Source of the DNA: CAZOHC01 sp964579845
GTDB taxonomy: Bacteria; Patescibacteriota; Microgenomatia; Levybacterales; UBA12049
Reading direction: 5' to 3'
Assembly (NCBI GenBank): GCA_964579845.1
Contig: CAZOHC010000005.1
Coordinates: forward strand, 1 to 44,733
Length of the DNA stretch: 44,733 nt
In this document: piece after piece, positions 10,125 through 17,327 of the stretch
Numbering within the stretch: the stretch's first letter is position 1
How the letters are laid out: every line of letters begins with the position of its first letter
Notes under the pieces: generated by a model
What the model was told of the DNA's origin: nothing
Seen by the model: the letters and a program-made list of their open reading frames with translations, nothing else
Database searches by the model: none
Position numbers and translations under genes: made by a program

Positions 10125-10893
10125 ATTTTCTCTCAAGCTCTGTCTTATTTCCGGCAACATCAGTGGCGATAACTTTTATTGTATTCTCTCCGCCTTTAAT
10201 CGGGATAAAAAACTTAAATGTTCCGTCATCACTCACGATAGCTTGAGAGCCATTGATCGTTATCGTCGCATCAGGATGAGTGGATCCTTCCACCTGTAGC
10301 CGATCTCCGTCTTTGTTCGAGATATCCTGGCCTTCAGATGGGTAGTCGATGCTCAGATCAGGTGCATCCTTCAGGTAGGAGATCGTTACCGGATCTGATA
10401 GCCTACTTTCTTTATCACCGGTCATCACTTTTGCTCGAAATGTGTTCTTTCCCTCTGTCAGTTCGATATTCGTGAAGACAAAGGTAGAATCAGAACCTCT
10501 TCTCAGCTCTTTAATTTTCCTGTCATCTCGATAGAGAAAGATTTTTTCTCCATCCTCAGCAGTTCCTGTCAGGGAAATCTCTGCGCTGTTGGTTGCTTCA
10601 AAGTCTGGTGTGATATAAGGGGGGAGGATAATCACCAGCTCCTGCTCTGGCTGTTCTGATGGTGTTTCCTCACGGCTTATGAGGTCAGCAAATGTTACCA
10701 GAAACGGAACGCCGAATATCACGATAAGCGTGATGACAACAACAATAGCTGCGAGTGAGAGGAAGAGTGATTTTTTCGTCCGGTTGATGATGTTCTGTCT
10801 GAGACGAGATCTTTTCGGCATGGCAGGTTCAGACTGACCCTGAATCTCTGAATCCTCAACAGTAACATCAGAAAGCTTTTCTTTGTCTTTCAT
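10108..10893 (-). CDS. Membrane-anchored protein with Ig-like extracellular repeats
   Basis: 261 residues. A polar, basic cytoplasmic stretch (1-40) is followed by one transmembrane helix (about 43-68) and an acidic linker. The remainder is beta-rich: a first Ig-like unit around 95-170 (ISLTGTAEDGEKIFLYRDD, ITLTEGKNTF-like) and a second at 178-258 (LQVEGSTHPDATITINGSQ, ENTIKVIATDVAGNKTE). These resemble bacterial Ig-like domains found on cell surfaces. Function is unknown; with the glycan genes adjacent, a surface structural or adhesion role is a guess. It lies just downstream of tRNA-Thr on the same strand and may be read from the same promoter. Confidence 0.75.
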   Translation of the reverse strand: MKDKEKLSDVTVEDSEIQGQSEPAMPKRSRLRQNIINRTKKSLFLSLAAIVVVITLIVIFGVPFLVTFADLISREETPSEQPEQELVIILPPYITPDFEATNSAEISLTGTAEDGEKIFLYRDDRKIKELRRGSDSTFVFTNIELTEGKNTFRAKVMTGDKESRLSDPVTISYLKDAPDLSIDYPSEGQDISNKDGDRLQVEGSTHPDATITINGSQAIVSDDGTFKFFIPIKGGENTIKVIATDVAGNKTELERKFTYNP

Positions 10894-10909
10894 ATGATAG
10901 GCACACGTG

Positions 10910-10982
10910 AGCCGACTGTCGGATTTGAACCGACGACCTGCGGTTTACGATACCGCTGCTCTACCAGCTGAGCTAAGTCGGC
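10910..10982 (-). tRNA. tRNA-Thr (anticodon CGT)
   Basis: Read on the minus strand: acceptor GCCGACT pairs with AGTCGGC; D arm GCTC/GAGC; anticodon stem GCGGT/ACCGC with loop ATCGTAA (anticodon CGU, reads ACG); T arm GTCGG/CCGAC with loop TTCAAAT; discriminator U. 73 bases; no CCA is encoded. Confidence 0.97.
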
Positions 10983-11008
10983 CTCTTACTTTCTTCAGAC
11001 TACTCGTT

Positions 11009-11037
11009 ATTTTATGAAATTTATGATGATAAGGCAA
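11009..11037 (-). promoter_or_regulatory. Promoter of tRNA-Thr
   Basis: On the minus strand TTGCCT (11032-11037), 17 bases, TAAAAT (11009-11014), about 26 bases before the tRNA. It lies between the terminator of the small-protein operon and the tRNA. Confidence 0.6.
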
Positions 11038-11063
11038 ATAGAATTTTTCCTGTTGTAGCCATG

Positions 11064-11107
11064 AAAAAAGCACCTTGGGGTTGACGAAGCGGTAACCCCA
11101 AAGTGCT
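11064..11107 (-). terminator. Rho-independent terminator of the small-protein operon
   Basis: On the minus strand a 14-bp stem with a single mismatch (AGCACTTTGGGGTT against AACCCCAAGGTGCT) closes an 11-base loop and is followed by six or more U. It is among the strongest intrinsic terminators in the window. Confidence 0.88.
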
Positions 11108-11163
11108 CTCTTCGACGCAACTGTCGTGAGAGCCCGTGTGGGCTCCTGCTTCACCTTACGGTG
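11108..11163 (-). other. Cluster of short hairpins between gene D stop and its terminator
   Basis: On the minus strand: CACC-GTAA-GGTG (11152-11163), a GNRA-loop hairpin with gene D's TAA inside the loop; GAGCCC-ACAC-GGGCTC (11130-11145); and CGAC...GTCG with flanking CTCT/AGAG (about 11107-11131). The run of hairpins leads directly into the terminator. In addition AAAGCACC at the end of gene D is complementary to GGTGCTTT in the terminator 3' arm. Confidence 0.6.
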
Positions 11164-11683
11164 CTTTGATTTCAGCGAGACAACTGAGTGTATCACTGAT
11201 CTTTACATGAAATGTGTTGTGGAATGACAGTGTTGTTGACAGTGCCTCTCCTCGGTTACCGCTGATTGTTAAGTTCAGACAAGTATTCTCGCCATGAAGG
11301 CAGAGTACTTGTCCTGAGACATCCACGTCTGATGTGTTATAGACGTAGATATCCAATGTTACGAGCTCTAATCCTCCCGGTTCCTCTTCTACTGTCGAAG
11401 ACCAGAAGAGATCGAAGCCTCCGATGTTGATATCGCCGCAATCATCTCTGGTATCGATCGTCAAGTTTCTGAGACCATGGTTGATCTCTCCGATAGAGAT
11501 GACGCTGTAGTCACAGGAGTCGTGGACAGACCTCTGTCGACAGTTCTCATCGTGGCCTTTTTCAAAGGCCGTTTGATGAGTGCGGCATGTTCGATCAGTG
11601 ATCGTGTGGCCGCAGTCGCGACAAGTTTTTTGTGCGGGTCGCTGGATTTTTCCCATTCTCGTCCCGTCTGTTACGATAGCCAT
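11156..11683 (-). CDS. Hypothetical Cys-rich protein (gene D of small-protein operon)
   Basis: 175 residues, not recognised. The N-terminal third is rich in Cys and His (TCRDCGHTITDRTCRTHQ at about 20-37 and further Cys at 48 and 56), as in a zinc-binding knuckle. From about residue 65 it looks beta-rich (IGEINHGLRNLTIDTRDDCG, LVTLDIYVYNTSDVDVSGQ), with nine Cys in total. The start at 11683 is supported by a strong ribosome site, AAAGGAG, about 9 bases upstream. No signal peptide or membrane segment is visible. Last gene of the four-gene set before the terminator. Confidence 0.6.
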   Translation of the reverse strand: MAIVTDGTRMGKIQRPAQKTCRDCGHTITDRTCRTHQTAFEKGHDENCRQRSVHDSCDYSVISIGEINHGLRNLTIDTRDDCGDINIGGFDLFWSSTVEEEPGGLELVTLDIYVYNTSDVDVSGQVLCLHGENTCLNLTISGNRGEALSTTLSFHNTFHVKISDTLSCLAEIKAP

Positions 11684-11740
11684 GGTCTAACTCTCCTTTG
11701 AGTTATGAGCGAAAGATCTTCTCCCGCTCGAACGTGTCGG

Positions 11741-11962
11741 TCAGTAAGTCGAATTCAGGACATGCCTGAAATCTAATCGCTCGACGTACTCGGCCAGAGT
11801 GACGCCGTCTCTGTCTCTGGTTTCACGTAACCATGTACAGATCTCCGTCGTATCCCATTCCAACTGAATGAAACGGGCGTAAAGAGCTCTCGCTCCGGGA
11901 TCACTGTTGATGATCCTGAGGAGCGTCTCATCGCTTGGAAGTCTTTTCTTTGCTTCCGTCAC
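11741..11962 (-). CDS. Hypothetical small protein (gene C of small-protein operon)
   Basis: 73 residues, starting at a GTG with AAAGG 8 bases upstream. Acidic and largely helical in character. It contains ARFIQLEW...ICTWLRE, an Arg-Phe followed by Trp-Leu pattern that also appears in genes A and B, and then a helix-like stretch. No family recognised. Lies 25 bases after gene B. Confidence 0.55.
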   Translation of the reverse strand: MTEAKKRLPSDETLLRIINSDPGARALYARFIQLEWDTTEICTWLRETRDRDGVTLAEYVERLDFRHVLNSTY

Positions 11963-11987
11963 GACCTATCCTTTCCGGGATGTCTCC

Positions 11988-12221
11988 CTAGTAGAAATTT
12001 TCACGGACACGAGACAACTCTTGCAGTGCCTTGGAGTAATCTCCTCGGTTAATCATGCGCTGAGGTGTATCGTATCCGCAAGAAGGACAAGGAGTATTTA
12101 GCCAGCTATTCCTCCTTTTCGCGGTAGGAAATTTCCGATTGAGTTCAAGGGTAAACCTGACTCTCATCGAAGATTCATCAAACACCTTTCTTATGTACGA
12201 TGGTGTGATTTCTGGATACAT
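11988..12221 (-). CDS. Hypothetical small zinc-knuckle-like protein (gene B of small-protein operon)
   Basis: 77 residues from the ATG at 12221, four bases after gene A's stop and preceded by AGGGAAGG; a longer start at 12308 would overlap gene A and is less likely. The core reads ELNRKFPTAKRRNSWLNTP, followed by CPSCGYD, a possible half zinc site. The core aligns without gaps to gene A's LNTRFTNRTARYNWLCRP with 7 of 18 identities, suggesting the two arose by duplication. Confidence 0.6.
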   Translation of the reverse strand: MYPEITPSYIRKVFDESSMRVRFTLELNRKFPTAKRRNSWLNTPCPSCGYDTPQRMINRGDYSKALQELSRVRENFY

Positions 12222-12225
12222 CCTT

Positions 12226-12561
12226 TTAACCTTCCCTGTCCGACGAATTTTGTATGAGGTCCGAGTACAGGATCTCAAAACGTTCGTCTTGCGTGAGCGA
12301 TTCATCAAGGATTACCTCTCTTCCTGTTTGATTTCCGTTAATCGGACGACACAGCCAGTTATACCGGGCGGTTCTGTTTGTGAACCGAGTGTTCAGTAGT
12401 ATCTGTAACTTTTTGGGCGCCGCCTCCTCGAGAAAGTCGAGAAGCCTTGACGCTCCGGTTGGGTTACTTCGAACTGCCCATTGCTCATCGATATCCGACG
12501 CAGCATGTTGCCGCTCATCTTGGAAAGCTTGCAGAAACGCAGGAGGAATCGGACTGACCAT
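12226..12561 (-). CDS. Hypothetical protein (gene A, first of small-protein operon)
   Basis: 111 residues, not recognised. Helical N-terminal region (SPIPPAFLQAFQDERQ), then RLLDFLEEAAPKKLQILLNT and the RF...NWL core shared with gene B, then an acidic C-terminal helix. AAAGGA lies 11 bases before the ATG. Unlike most unit-heading genes in this window it has a long leader (about 158 bases if the TATACT at 12726-12731 is its -10), which contains a large hairpin. Confidence 0.6.
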   Translation of the reverse strand: MVSPIPPAFLQAFQDERQHAASDIDEQWAVRSNPTGASRLLDFLEEAAPKKLQILLNTRFTNRTARYNWLCRPINGNQTGREVILDESLTQDERFEILYSDLIQNSSDREG

Positions 12562-12596
12562 CTTTCACTCGTTCCTTTCACATGGTTCTATTCTGC

Positions 12597-12650
12597 CTCT
12601 CCGGCAGTTTACTGCATAGAACAAGTTCTACGCACGAAGATGCCGGAGAG
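12597..12650 (-). ncRNA. Structured leader RNA: two 10-bp stems, 6x6 internal loop, CUUG cap
   Basis: On the minus strand CTCTCCGGCA pairs perfectly with TGCCGGAGAG (10 bp); a symmetric internal loop of 6 by 6 bases (TCTTCG / GTAAAC) follows; then TGCGTAGAAC pairs with GTTCTATGCA (10 pairs including one G-U) closed by two bases, so the tip is the stable CUUG tetraloop. The element ends 35 bases before the ATG of gene A and has no U-tract, so it is not a terminator. It looks like a cis-regulatory RNA; no known riboswitch class was recognised. Confidence 0.6.
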
Positions 12651-12725
12651 TTTCTCCTTCCACAAATTGTAAATGTACGTTGTATCTACCTATGTTCTTA
12701 TGTGAAAAATAATAGGCAGACCTTT

Positions 12726-12734
12726 AGTATAGCA
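12726..12734 (-). promoter_or_regulatory. Extended -10 upstream of the small-protein operon
   Basis: On the minus strand TGCTATACT (12726-12734) fits an extended -10; the -35 (TTCATT, 17 bases further upstream) is weak. A second, weaker pair, TTCACA and TACAAC with 16 bases between, lies nearer the gene. Confidence 0.4.
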
Positions 12735-12864
12735 AATTTGAGCCTGAAAATGAACTATAGGGCAGCGTAACTGTGAATTATCAAATTATCCGATTGAGAA
12801 TTGAAGATGAAGGTTATTAAGCAGCGTATTTTTATGACGTAGAATTCGCAATTTGATAATTCTT

Positions 12865-12918
12865 ATTAGAAATTAGAAATTAGAAATTAGAAATTAGAAA
12901 TTAGAAATTAGAAATTAG
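12865..12918. repeat. Heptamer array ATTAGAA after atpC
   Basis: Seven perfect tandem units of ATTAGAA plus a partial unit. The array touches the atpC stop codon (TAG, 12919-12921) with no gap; on the atpC sense strand the unit reads CTAATTT. Confidence 0.95.
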
Positions 12919-13335
12919 CTATAATCTTACTTTGGAGTGTTTGCGGACGACTTTCAGCTGGGTGATGGCTCTGAGGAGTTCTCCCTGGATGACTGCATTT
13001 TCCTCTTCGCTGAGGTTTTCTCCTGCATCTTTCAGTTTCTGCTCTGCTCGCTGCTGTGCTTCCAAGGCCTTCTTTGCATCGATCTCTTCAGAACGAACTG
13101 CATGGTTCGCGAGTAGGGAGATCGTATTATTTGCTATTTGGAGAAAGCCGCCGGTGACTGCCATATGCTGGAGCTTTCCTCCCTGTTTTATCGTCATCTC
13201 ACCGGGAACCACTTGTGTAACCAGTTGGGCATGATTCGGGAGTATCGCTATCTCTCCGGTAACGGTTGGAACGATGAGCTCGTCGATGGTACCGTCATAG
13301 ATTACTTTTTCAGGAGTTATTATCTGGAGATTCAT
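12919..13335 (-). CDS. atpC: ATP synthase F1 epsilon subunit
   Basis: 138 residues, normal for the family. N-terminal beta-sandwich (1-85) with LQIITPEKVIYDGTIDELIVP and GEIAILPNHAQLVTQVVPGE, the conserved epsilon signature; C-terminal helical hairpin (90-138) rich in Ala, Glu and Lys. It sits in the central stalk and couples gamma to the c-ring; the C-terminal helices can inhibit hydrolysis. Last gene of the atp operon, separated from atpD by a heptamer array and a 100-N gap. Confidence 0.97.
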   Translation of the reverse strand: MNLQIITPEKVIYDGTIDELIVPTVTGEIAILPNHAQLVTQVVPGEMTIKQGGKLQHMAVTGGFLQIANNTISLLANHAVRSEEIDAKKALEAQQRAEQKLKDAGENLSEEENAVIQGELLRAITQLKVVRKHSKVRL

Positions 13336-13347
13336 ATAATTAGTTTA

Positions 13348-13447
13348 NNNNNNNNNNNNNNNNNNNNNNNNNNNNNNNNNNNNNNNNNNNNNNNNNNNNN
13401 NNNNNNNNNNNNNNNNNNNNNNNNNNNNNNNNNNNNNNNNNNNNNNN
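13348..13447. other. Assembly gap (100 N) between atpD and atpC
   Basis: Exactly 100 Ns, a scaffolding placeholder of unknown true length. It directly abuts the GCCATTA array, which is probably what broke the assembly; the missing part may be mostly repeat. Confidence 0.99.
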
Positions 13448-13509
13448 GCCATTAGCCATTAGCCATTAGCCATTAGCCATTAGCCATTAGCCATTAGCCA
13501 TTAGCCATT
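13448..13509. repeat. Heptamer array GCCATTA after and into atpD
   Basis: Eight perfect GCCATTA units followed by a partial one. The last codons of atpD (AAT GGC TAA) are themselves repeat sequence, so the stop codon belongs to the array. The other end runs into the 100-N gap, so the full copy number is unknown. Confidence 0.95.
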
Positions 13510-14913
13510 TTTCTTACTGTTTGCGACTGCTTCGTCGATTGATCCGACCATGTAGAATGCGGATTCAGGGAGGTTGTCGTGTTTCCCATCCAGAATTTCT
13601 TTAAAGCCTTTAACCGTGTCCTCAATCTTTACATACTTACCCGGTGATCCGGTAAAGACTTCAGCAACGAACATCGGCTGACTGAGGAATCGCTCGATTT
13701 TACGAGCTCTGGCGACGGTCTGTTTATCTTCATCTGAGAGCTCATCAATACCCAGAATAGCAATGATATCCTGGAGATCTTTATAGCGTTGTAACACTTT
13801 CTGGATGCCGCGCGCTACTTCGTAGTGCTCTTTCCCGACGACATTCGGATCAAGAATTCGTGACGTTGATGCGAGCGGATCGACAGCAGGGTAGATACCT
13901 TTTTCAGATATTGAGCGTTCCAGGACGATACTTCCGTCCATATGCGCGAAGGTCGTCGACGGAGCAGGGTCTGTGTAGTCATCAGCCGGCACGTAAACCG
14001 CCTGCAGTGATGTGATTGATCCTTTCTTCGTACTGGTAATTCTCTCCTGCAGAGAACCCATCTCATTGGCAAGCGTCGGCTGGTATCCCACAGCTGATGG
14101 CATACGCCCTAACAGTGCCGATACCTCAGCTCCTGCCTGTGCGAAACGGAAAATGTTATCAATAAAGAGCAGAACGTCTTCATTCTTCTCATCTCTGAAG
14201 TATTCAGCCATGGTTAGTGCTGTTAATGCGACCCGGAGACGGTTTCCCGGCGGTTCGTTCATCTGCCCATAGACCATAACCGTTTTATCCAAAACACCTG
14301 AGTGTGTCATTTCTTGGAGAAGATCAGTTCCTTCACGGGTACGTTCTCCGACACCTGCGAACACTGAGTGTCCGCTGTGTTCAATCGCGATGTTACGGAT
14401 AAGCTCCTGGATGATAACTGTTTTTCCTACTCCGGCACCTCCGAAGATTCCGATTTTACCTCCCTTGGTGAACGGAGCGATTAAGTCGATGACTTTAATG
14501 CCGGTTTCGAGAATCTGAGGTTTTGTCTCCTGGTCGACTAACGCAGGCGGTGCTTTATGGATAGGGGACGTGTGTTTACTTTTCACTACGTTGCCGCCGT
14601 CAATCGGCTGTCCGAGCACATTAAAGACACGCCCGAGCGTCTCTTCTCCGACCGGGACATCGATAGGTTTACCTGTTTTCCTGACTGTCATGCCTCGTGC
14701 CAGTCCGTCAGTTGAGCCGAATGCGATTGTTTTTACTTCGTGATCTCCGATTGCAAATTGTACCTCAAGCGTGAGCACTTCCTTATTCGGCATCGTGATC
14801 TCCAGTGCCTCATAAATCTGAGGAATCTCTCCTTCGAAGTACACATCGACGACAGGACCTGCGATTCTGACGATGACACCTTCATTTGTTTTTATCTGTT
14901 TTTTATCAGCCAT
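13501..14913 (-). CDS. atpD: ATP synthase F1 beta subunit
   Basis: 470 residues from the ATG at 14913, preceded by GGAG at a spacing of 8; an upstream ATG at 14961 overlaps atpG and lacks family similarity. Domains: N-terminal beta-barrel (1-85), nucleotide-binding domain with Walker A GGAGVGKT (158-165), LLFIDNIFRF (Walker B region), and GRMPSAVGYQPTL, and a C-terminal helical domain. This is the catalytic subunit of the alpha3beta3 hexamer. The final codons merge with a heptamer repeat. Confidence 0.98.
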   Translation of the reverse strand: MADKKQIKTNEGVIVRIAGPVVDVYFEGEIPQIYEALEITMPNKEVLTLEVQFAIGDHEVKTIAFGSTDGLARGMTVRKTGKPIDVPVGEETLGRVFNVLGQPIDGGNVVKSKHTSPIHKAPPALVDQETKPQILETGIKVIDLIAPFTKGGKIGIFGGAGVGKTVIIQELIRNIAIEHSGHSVFAGVGERTREGTDLLQEMTHSGVLDKTVMVYGQMNEPPGNRLRVALTALTMAEYFRDEKNEDVLLFIDNIFRFAQAGAEVSALLGRMPSAVGYQPTLANEMGSLQERITSTKKGSITSLQAVYVPADDYTDPAPSTTFAHMDGSIVLERSISEKGIYPAVDPLASTSRILDPNVVGKEHYEVARGIQKVLQRYKDLQDIIAILGIDELSDEDKQTVARARKIERFLSQPMFVAEVFTGSPGKYVKIEDTVKGFKEILDGKHDNLPESAFYMVGSIDEAVANSKKNG

Positions 14914-14957
14914 ATTTATTGCTCCGCACTTTTCGTGCCCATAATCTCCCGCATCTC

Positions 14958-15788
14958 TCATGTAATATTTTCCTGTCTGGATTTATTATATTCTAATTTA
15001 AACCCTTCGATGATATCTTTCGCATTATTCGTGGCATTCTGCATCGAGACCATGCGTGCAGCCTGTTCTGAGAGATAACTCTCTAGTAAAAACTGATAGA
15101 GTGACATCTCAAGATAATGAGAAAGAAGCGTTGGTAGTATATCACGAATCGGCGGTTCATAGATAACTGTCGTGTTCTCCTGATGCGAGACATCCTGTTT
15201 CTCCTTCGTTTCAGTCAATGTGAGCGGGAGGAGGTTTGCAACTTTCGGTGTTTGGGTAAACATGTTCGTAAAATCAGTGTAGATAATCTTCACGCTTGAC
15301 ACGTTCCCTGAGAGGTACTGGTCGTTAATCAACTTCGCGATCGGATACACTGCATCGAATCGTGGTAGTGTCGTACCGAATACAAAGCTTGCCAAGACTT
15401 CATTTTCCAGCTTTACGATTTTATTCTCAAGCTTTTTCCCCATGACGATGTATTCTGCATCAGGATTTTCTTTATTAAATGCCAAAAACTCCCGAAGTAA
15501 ATTTGAGATCAATCCACCGCACAGCCCTTTGTCAGGTGAGAGAACAATGACAAGTGTTTTCGTTGTCTCACCGGGCGGCGAAATGTATGCATGAATATTC
15601 GGATTATCTGCTTTGGCTGAGAGATCTTTTGCCAATGTCGTCAACTTGCCGACGTAGGGGCGTGAGGCGAGTGTCGCCTGCTGTGCTTTTCTGAGGTTTG
15701 AGGCTGCGATCATCTGCATCGCTCTGGTCGCTTTCGCGACATTTTGTGCTGACTTAATTCTTCGTCTGAGTGTTAAGAGTGTTGCCAT
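14958..15788 (-). CDS. atpG: ATP synthase F1 gamma subunit
   Basis: 276 residues. The N-terminal helix (LLTLRRRIKSAQNVAKATRA) and the C-terminal helix (AARMVSMQNATNNAKDIIEG) form the rotating coiled-coil shaft; the middle holds the Rossmann-like part with TLVIVLSPDKGLCGGLISNL. It links catalysis in F1 to c-ring rotation. Ten bases separate it from atpA. Confidence 0.97.
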   Translation of the reverse strand: MATLLTLRRRIKSAQNVAKATRAMQMIAASNLRKAQQATLASRPYVGKLTTLAKDLSAKADNPNIHAYISPPGETTKTLVIVLSPDKGLCGGLISNLLREFLAFNKENPDAEYIVMGKKLENKIVKLENEVLASFVFGTTLPRFDAVYPIAKLINDQYLSGNVSSVKIIYTDFTNMFTQTPKVANLLPLTLTETKEKQDVSHQENTTVIYEPPIRDILPTLLSHYLEMSLYQFLLESYLSEQAARMVSMQNATNNAKDIIEGFKLEYNKSRQENIT

Positions 15789-15797
15789 TCGTCCTGT

Positions 15798-17327
15798 TTA
15801 TTTTGAAAATCCTTTCTTAAATTCTTTGATCATTTTATCGACTGTTTCCAGTTTGTCATCTTTCAGCTTTTCTCCTGACCTGAGAATGTCCATGGTTTTC
15901 GAATTTTTCTTATTTTTCGCATATTCTTGCAGTTCTGATTCAAAGCGTGATATTTCTTCGACCGGAATATCATCCAGGTGTCCGCGTGTTACGGCGATAA
16001 TACTCAGAAGTTCTTCGTCTTCTGTCATCGGATTGTATTGTAGCTGTTTGAACAACTCGGTAATTCGTTTTCCGCGTTCCAGCTGTTTCTGGGTTTCTGC
16101 ATCAAGGTCTGAACCGAACTGTGCGAACGCAGCCAGTTCTCTGAACTGCGCGAGCTCAAGCTTCATCTTACCTGCTACTGATTTCATCGCGCCTGTCTGT
16201 GCTGCCGTTCCGACGCGGGAGACAGAGATTCCGACGTTAATCGCCGGCCTGATGCCTGCATTAAAGAGATCTGATTCGACGAATATCTGTCCGTCGGTGA
16301 TCGAGATAACATTTGTCGGGATATACGCTGAGATATCACCTGCTTGGGTCTCAATGATCGGGAGTGCTGTTATCGACCCACCGCCGTTTTTCTCGTTCAG
16401 CCTGACAGATCGTTCAAGGAGTCGTGAGTGGAGATAGAAAATATCACCCGGATATGCCTCACGGCCTGCAGGTCGTCCGAGAACGAGCGAGAGTTGACGA
16501 TATGCCCATGCGTGTTTGGTCAGATCATCATAGACAATCAGCACATCTTCACCTTTCGCGAGGAAGTATTCTGCGATTGCAGTTCCGGCATACGGCGCGA
16601 GATACTGAAGTGTTGCTGGATCAGATGCGTTTGCCGTGACGACAATCGTGTACTCGAGAGCATTTTCTTCCTTCAGCTTCCCGATAATCTGAGCGACAGT
16701 ACTTTGTTTCTGGCCGATTGCGACATAGACACAGAGTACTCGCTTGTTCCCCTTTGTTACATGTTTTTGATTGATAATCGTATCAATTGCCAGTGCGGTT
16801 TTTCCAAGCCCCCTGTCGCCGATGATGAGTTCCCGCTGTCCTCGACCGACAGGAATCATCGCATCAATTGCTTTAATACCCGTTTTCAGAGGTGTGTCGA
16901 CCGGCTCTCGTTCGATAACACCTGCTGCAATTCTTTCAAGCGGCATAGGAGTACCTTTTTTTACTTCAGGTCGACCGTCAAGTGGAATTCCAAGCGGGTT
17001 GACGACTCTTCCGAGCATTTCATCATTCACAGTGATCGAGAGCAGTTCACCGGTTGTTTTTGCTGAATCACCTTCGCGTAGATCCGTTGCACGATCAAGA
17101 AGGATGACTGAAACATAGTCTTCGTCGAGGTTCAGCACCAATCCTGCAGAGCCGTTTGAAAACTCAATTCTTTCACCCATCAGTGCTTTGGATAAACCTG
17201 AAACTCTGGCGACGCCGTCATAGAATTTCTCGACGACACCGACATTTTCAACTTTACTGCTTCCTGAGAAGGAATGCAGACGTTGTTCAAGTTGTGCGAT
17301 GATTTCCTCAGTCTTATTCTGTGGCAT
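15798..17327 (-). CDS. atpA: ATP synthase F1 alpha subunit
   Basis: 509 residues. Walker A is GDRGLGKT (170-177), a small variant of the common GDRQTGKT; the arginine-finger region ISVSRVGTAAQTGAMK is intact. N-terminal barrel and C-terminal helical domains are complete. It is the regulatory nucleotide-binding partner of beta. Its start overlaps the end of atpH by 14 bases, consistent with coupled translation. Confidence 0.98.
   Translation of the reverse strand: MPQNKTEEIIAQLEQRLHSFSGSSKVENVGVVEKFYDGVARVSGLSKALMGERIEFSNGSAGLVLNLDEDYVSVILLDRATDLREGDSAKTTGELLSITVNDEMLGRVVNPLGIPLDGRPEVKKGTPMPLERIAAGVIEREPVDTPLKTGIKAIDAMIPVGRGQRELIIGDRGLGKTALAIDTIINQKHVTKGNKRVLCVYVAIGQKQSTVAQIIGKLKEENALEYTIVVTANASDPATLQYLAPYAGTAIAEYFLAKGEDVLIVYDDLTKHAWAYRQLSLVLGRPAGREAYPGDIFYLHSRLLERSVRLNEKNGGGSITALPIIETQAGDISAYIPTNVISITDGQIFVESDLFNAGIRPAINVGISVSRVGTAAQTGAMKSVAGKMKLELAQFRELAAFAQFGSDLDAETQKQLERGKRITELFKQLQYNPMTEDEELLSIIAVTRGHLDDIPVEEISRFESELQEYAKNKKNSKTMDILRSGEKLKDDKLETVDKMIKEFKKGFSK

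Larger units (their letters stand above)
12562..12864. other. Gene-free spacer between operon A-D and atpC
   Basis: Holds the structured leader, the operon promoter, and a perfect 13-bp inverted repeat (GAATTATCAAATT at 12775-12787 and its complement at 12850-12862) around a 62-base loop. The latter sits just beyond the atpC heptamer array and may end atp transcripts. No convincing coding sequence seen. Confidence 0.6.

Noticed and set aside
10945..11196. 83-codon minus-strand frame across tRNA-Thr and the terminator
   Set aside because: It runs through a terminator stem, a promoter and half of a tRNA; not a plausible gene.
12865..13509. Tandem arrays as possible CRISPR arrays
   Set aside because: The period is 7 bases with no spacers, and no cas-like genes are nearby.
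14914..14961. Longer N-terminus for atpD
   Set aside because: The extra 16 residues overlap atpG and resemble no beta subunit; the ATG at 14913 has a ribosome site at good spacing.
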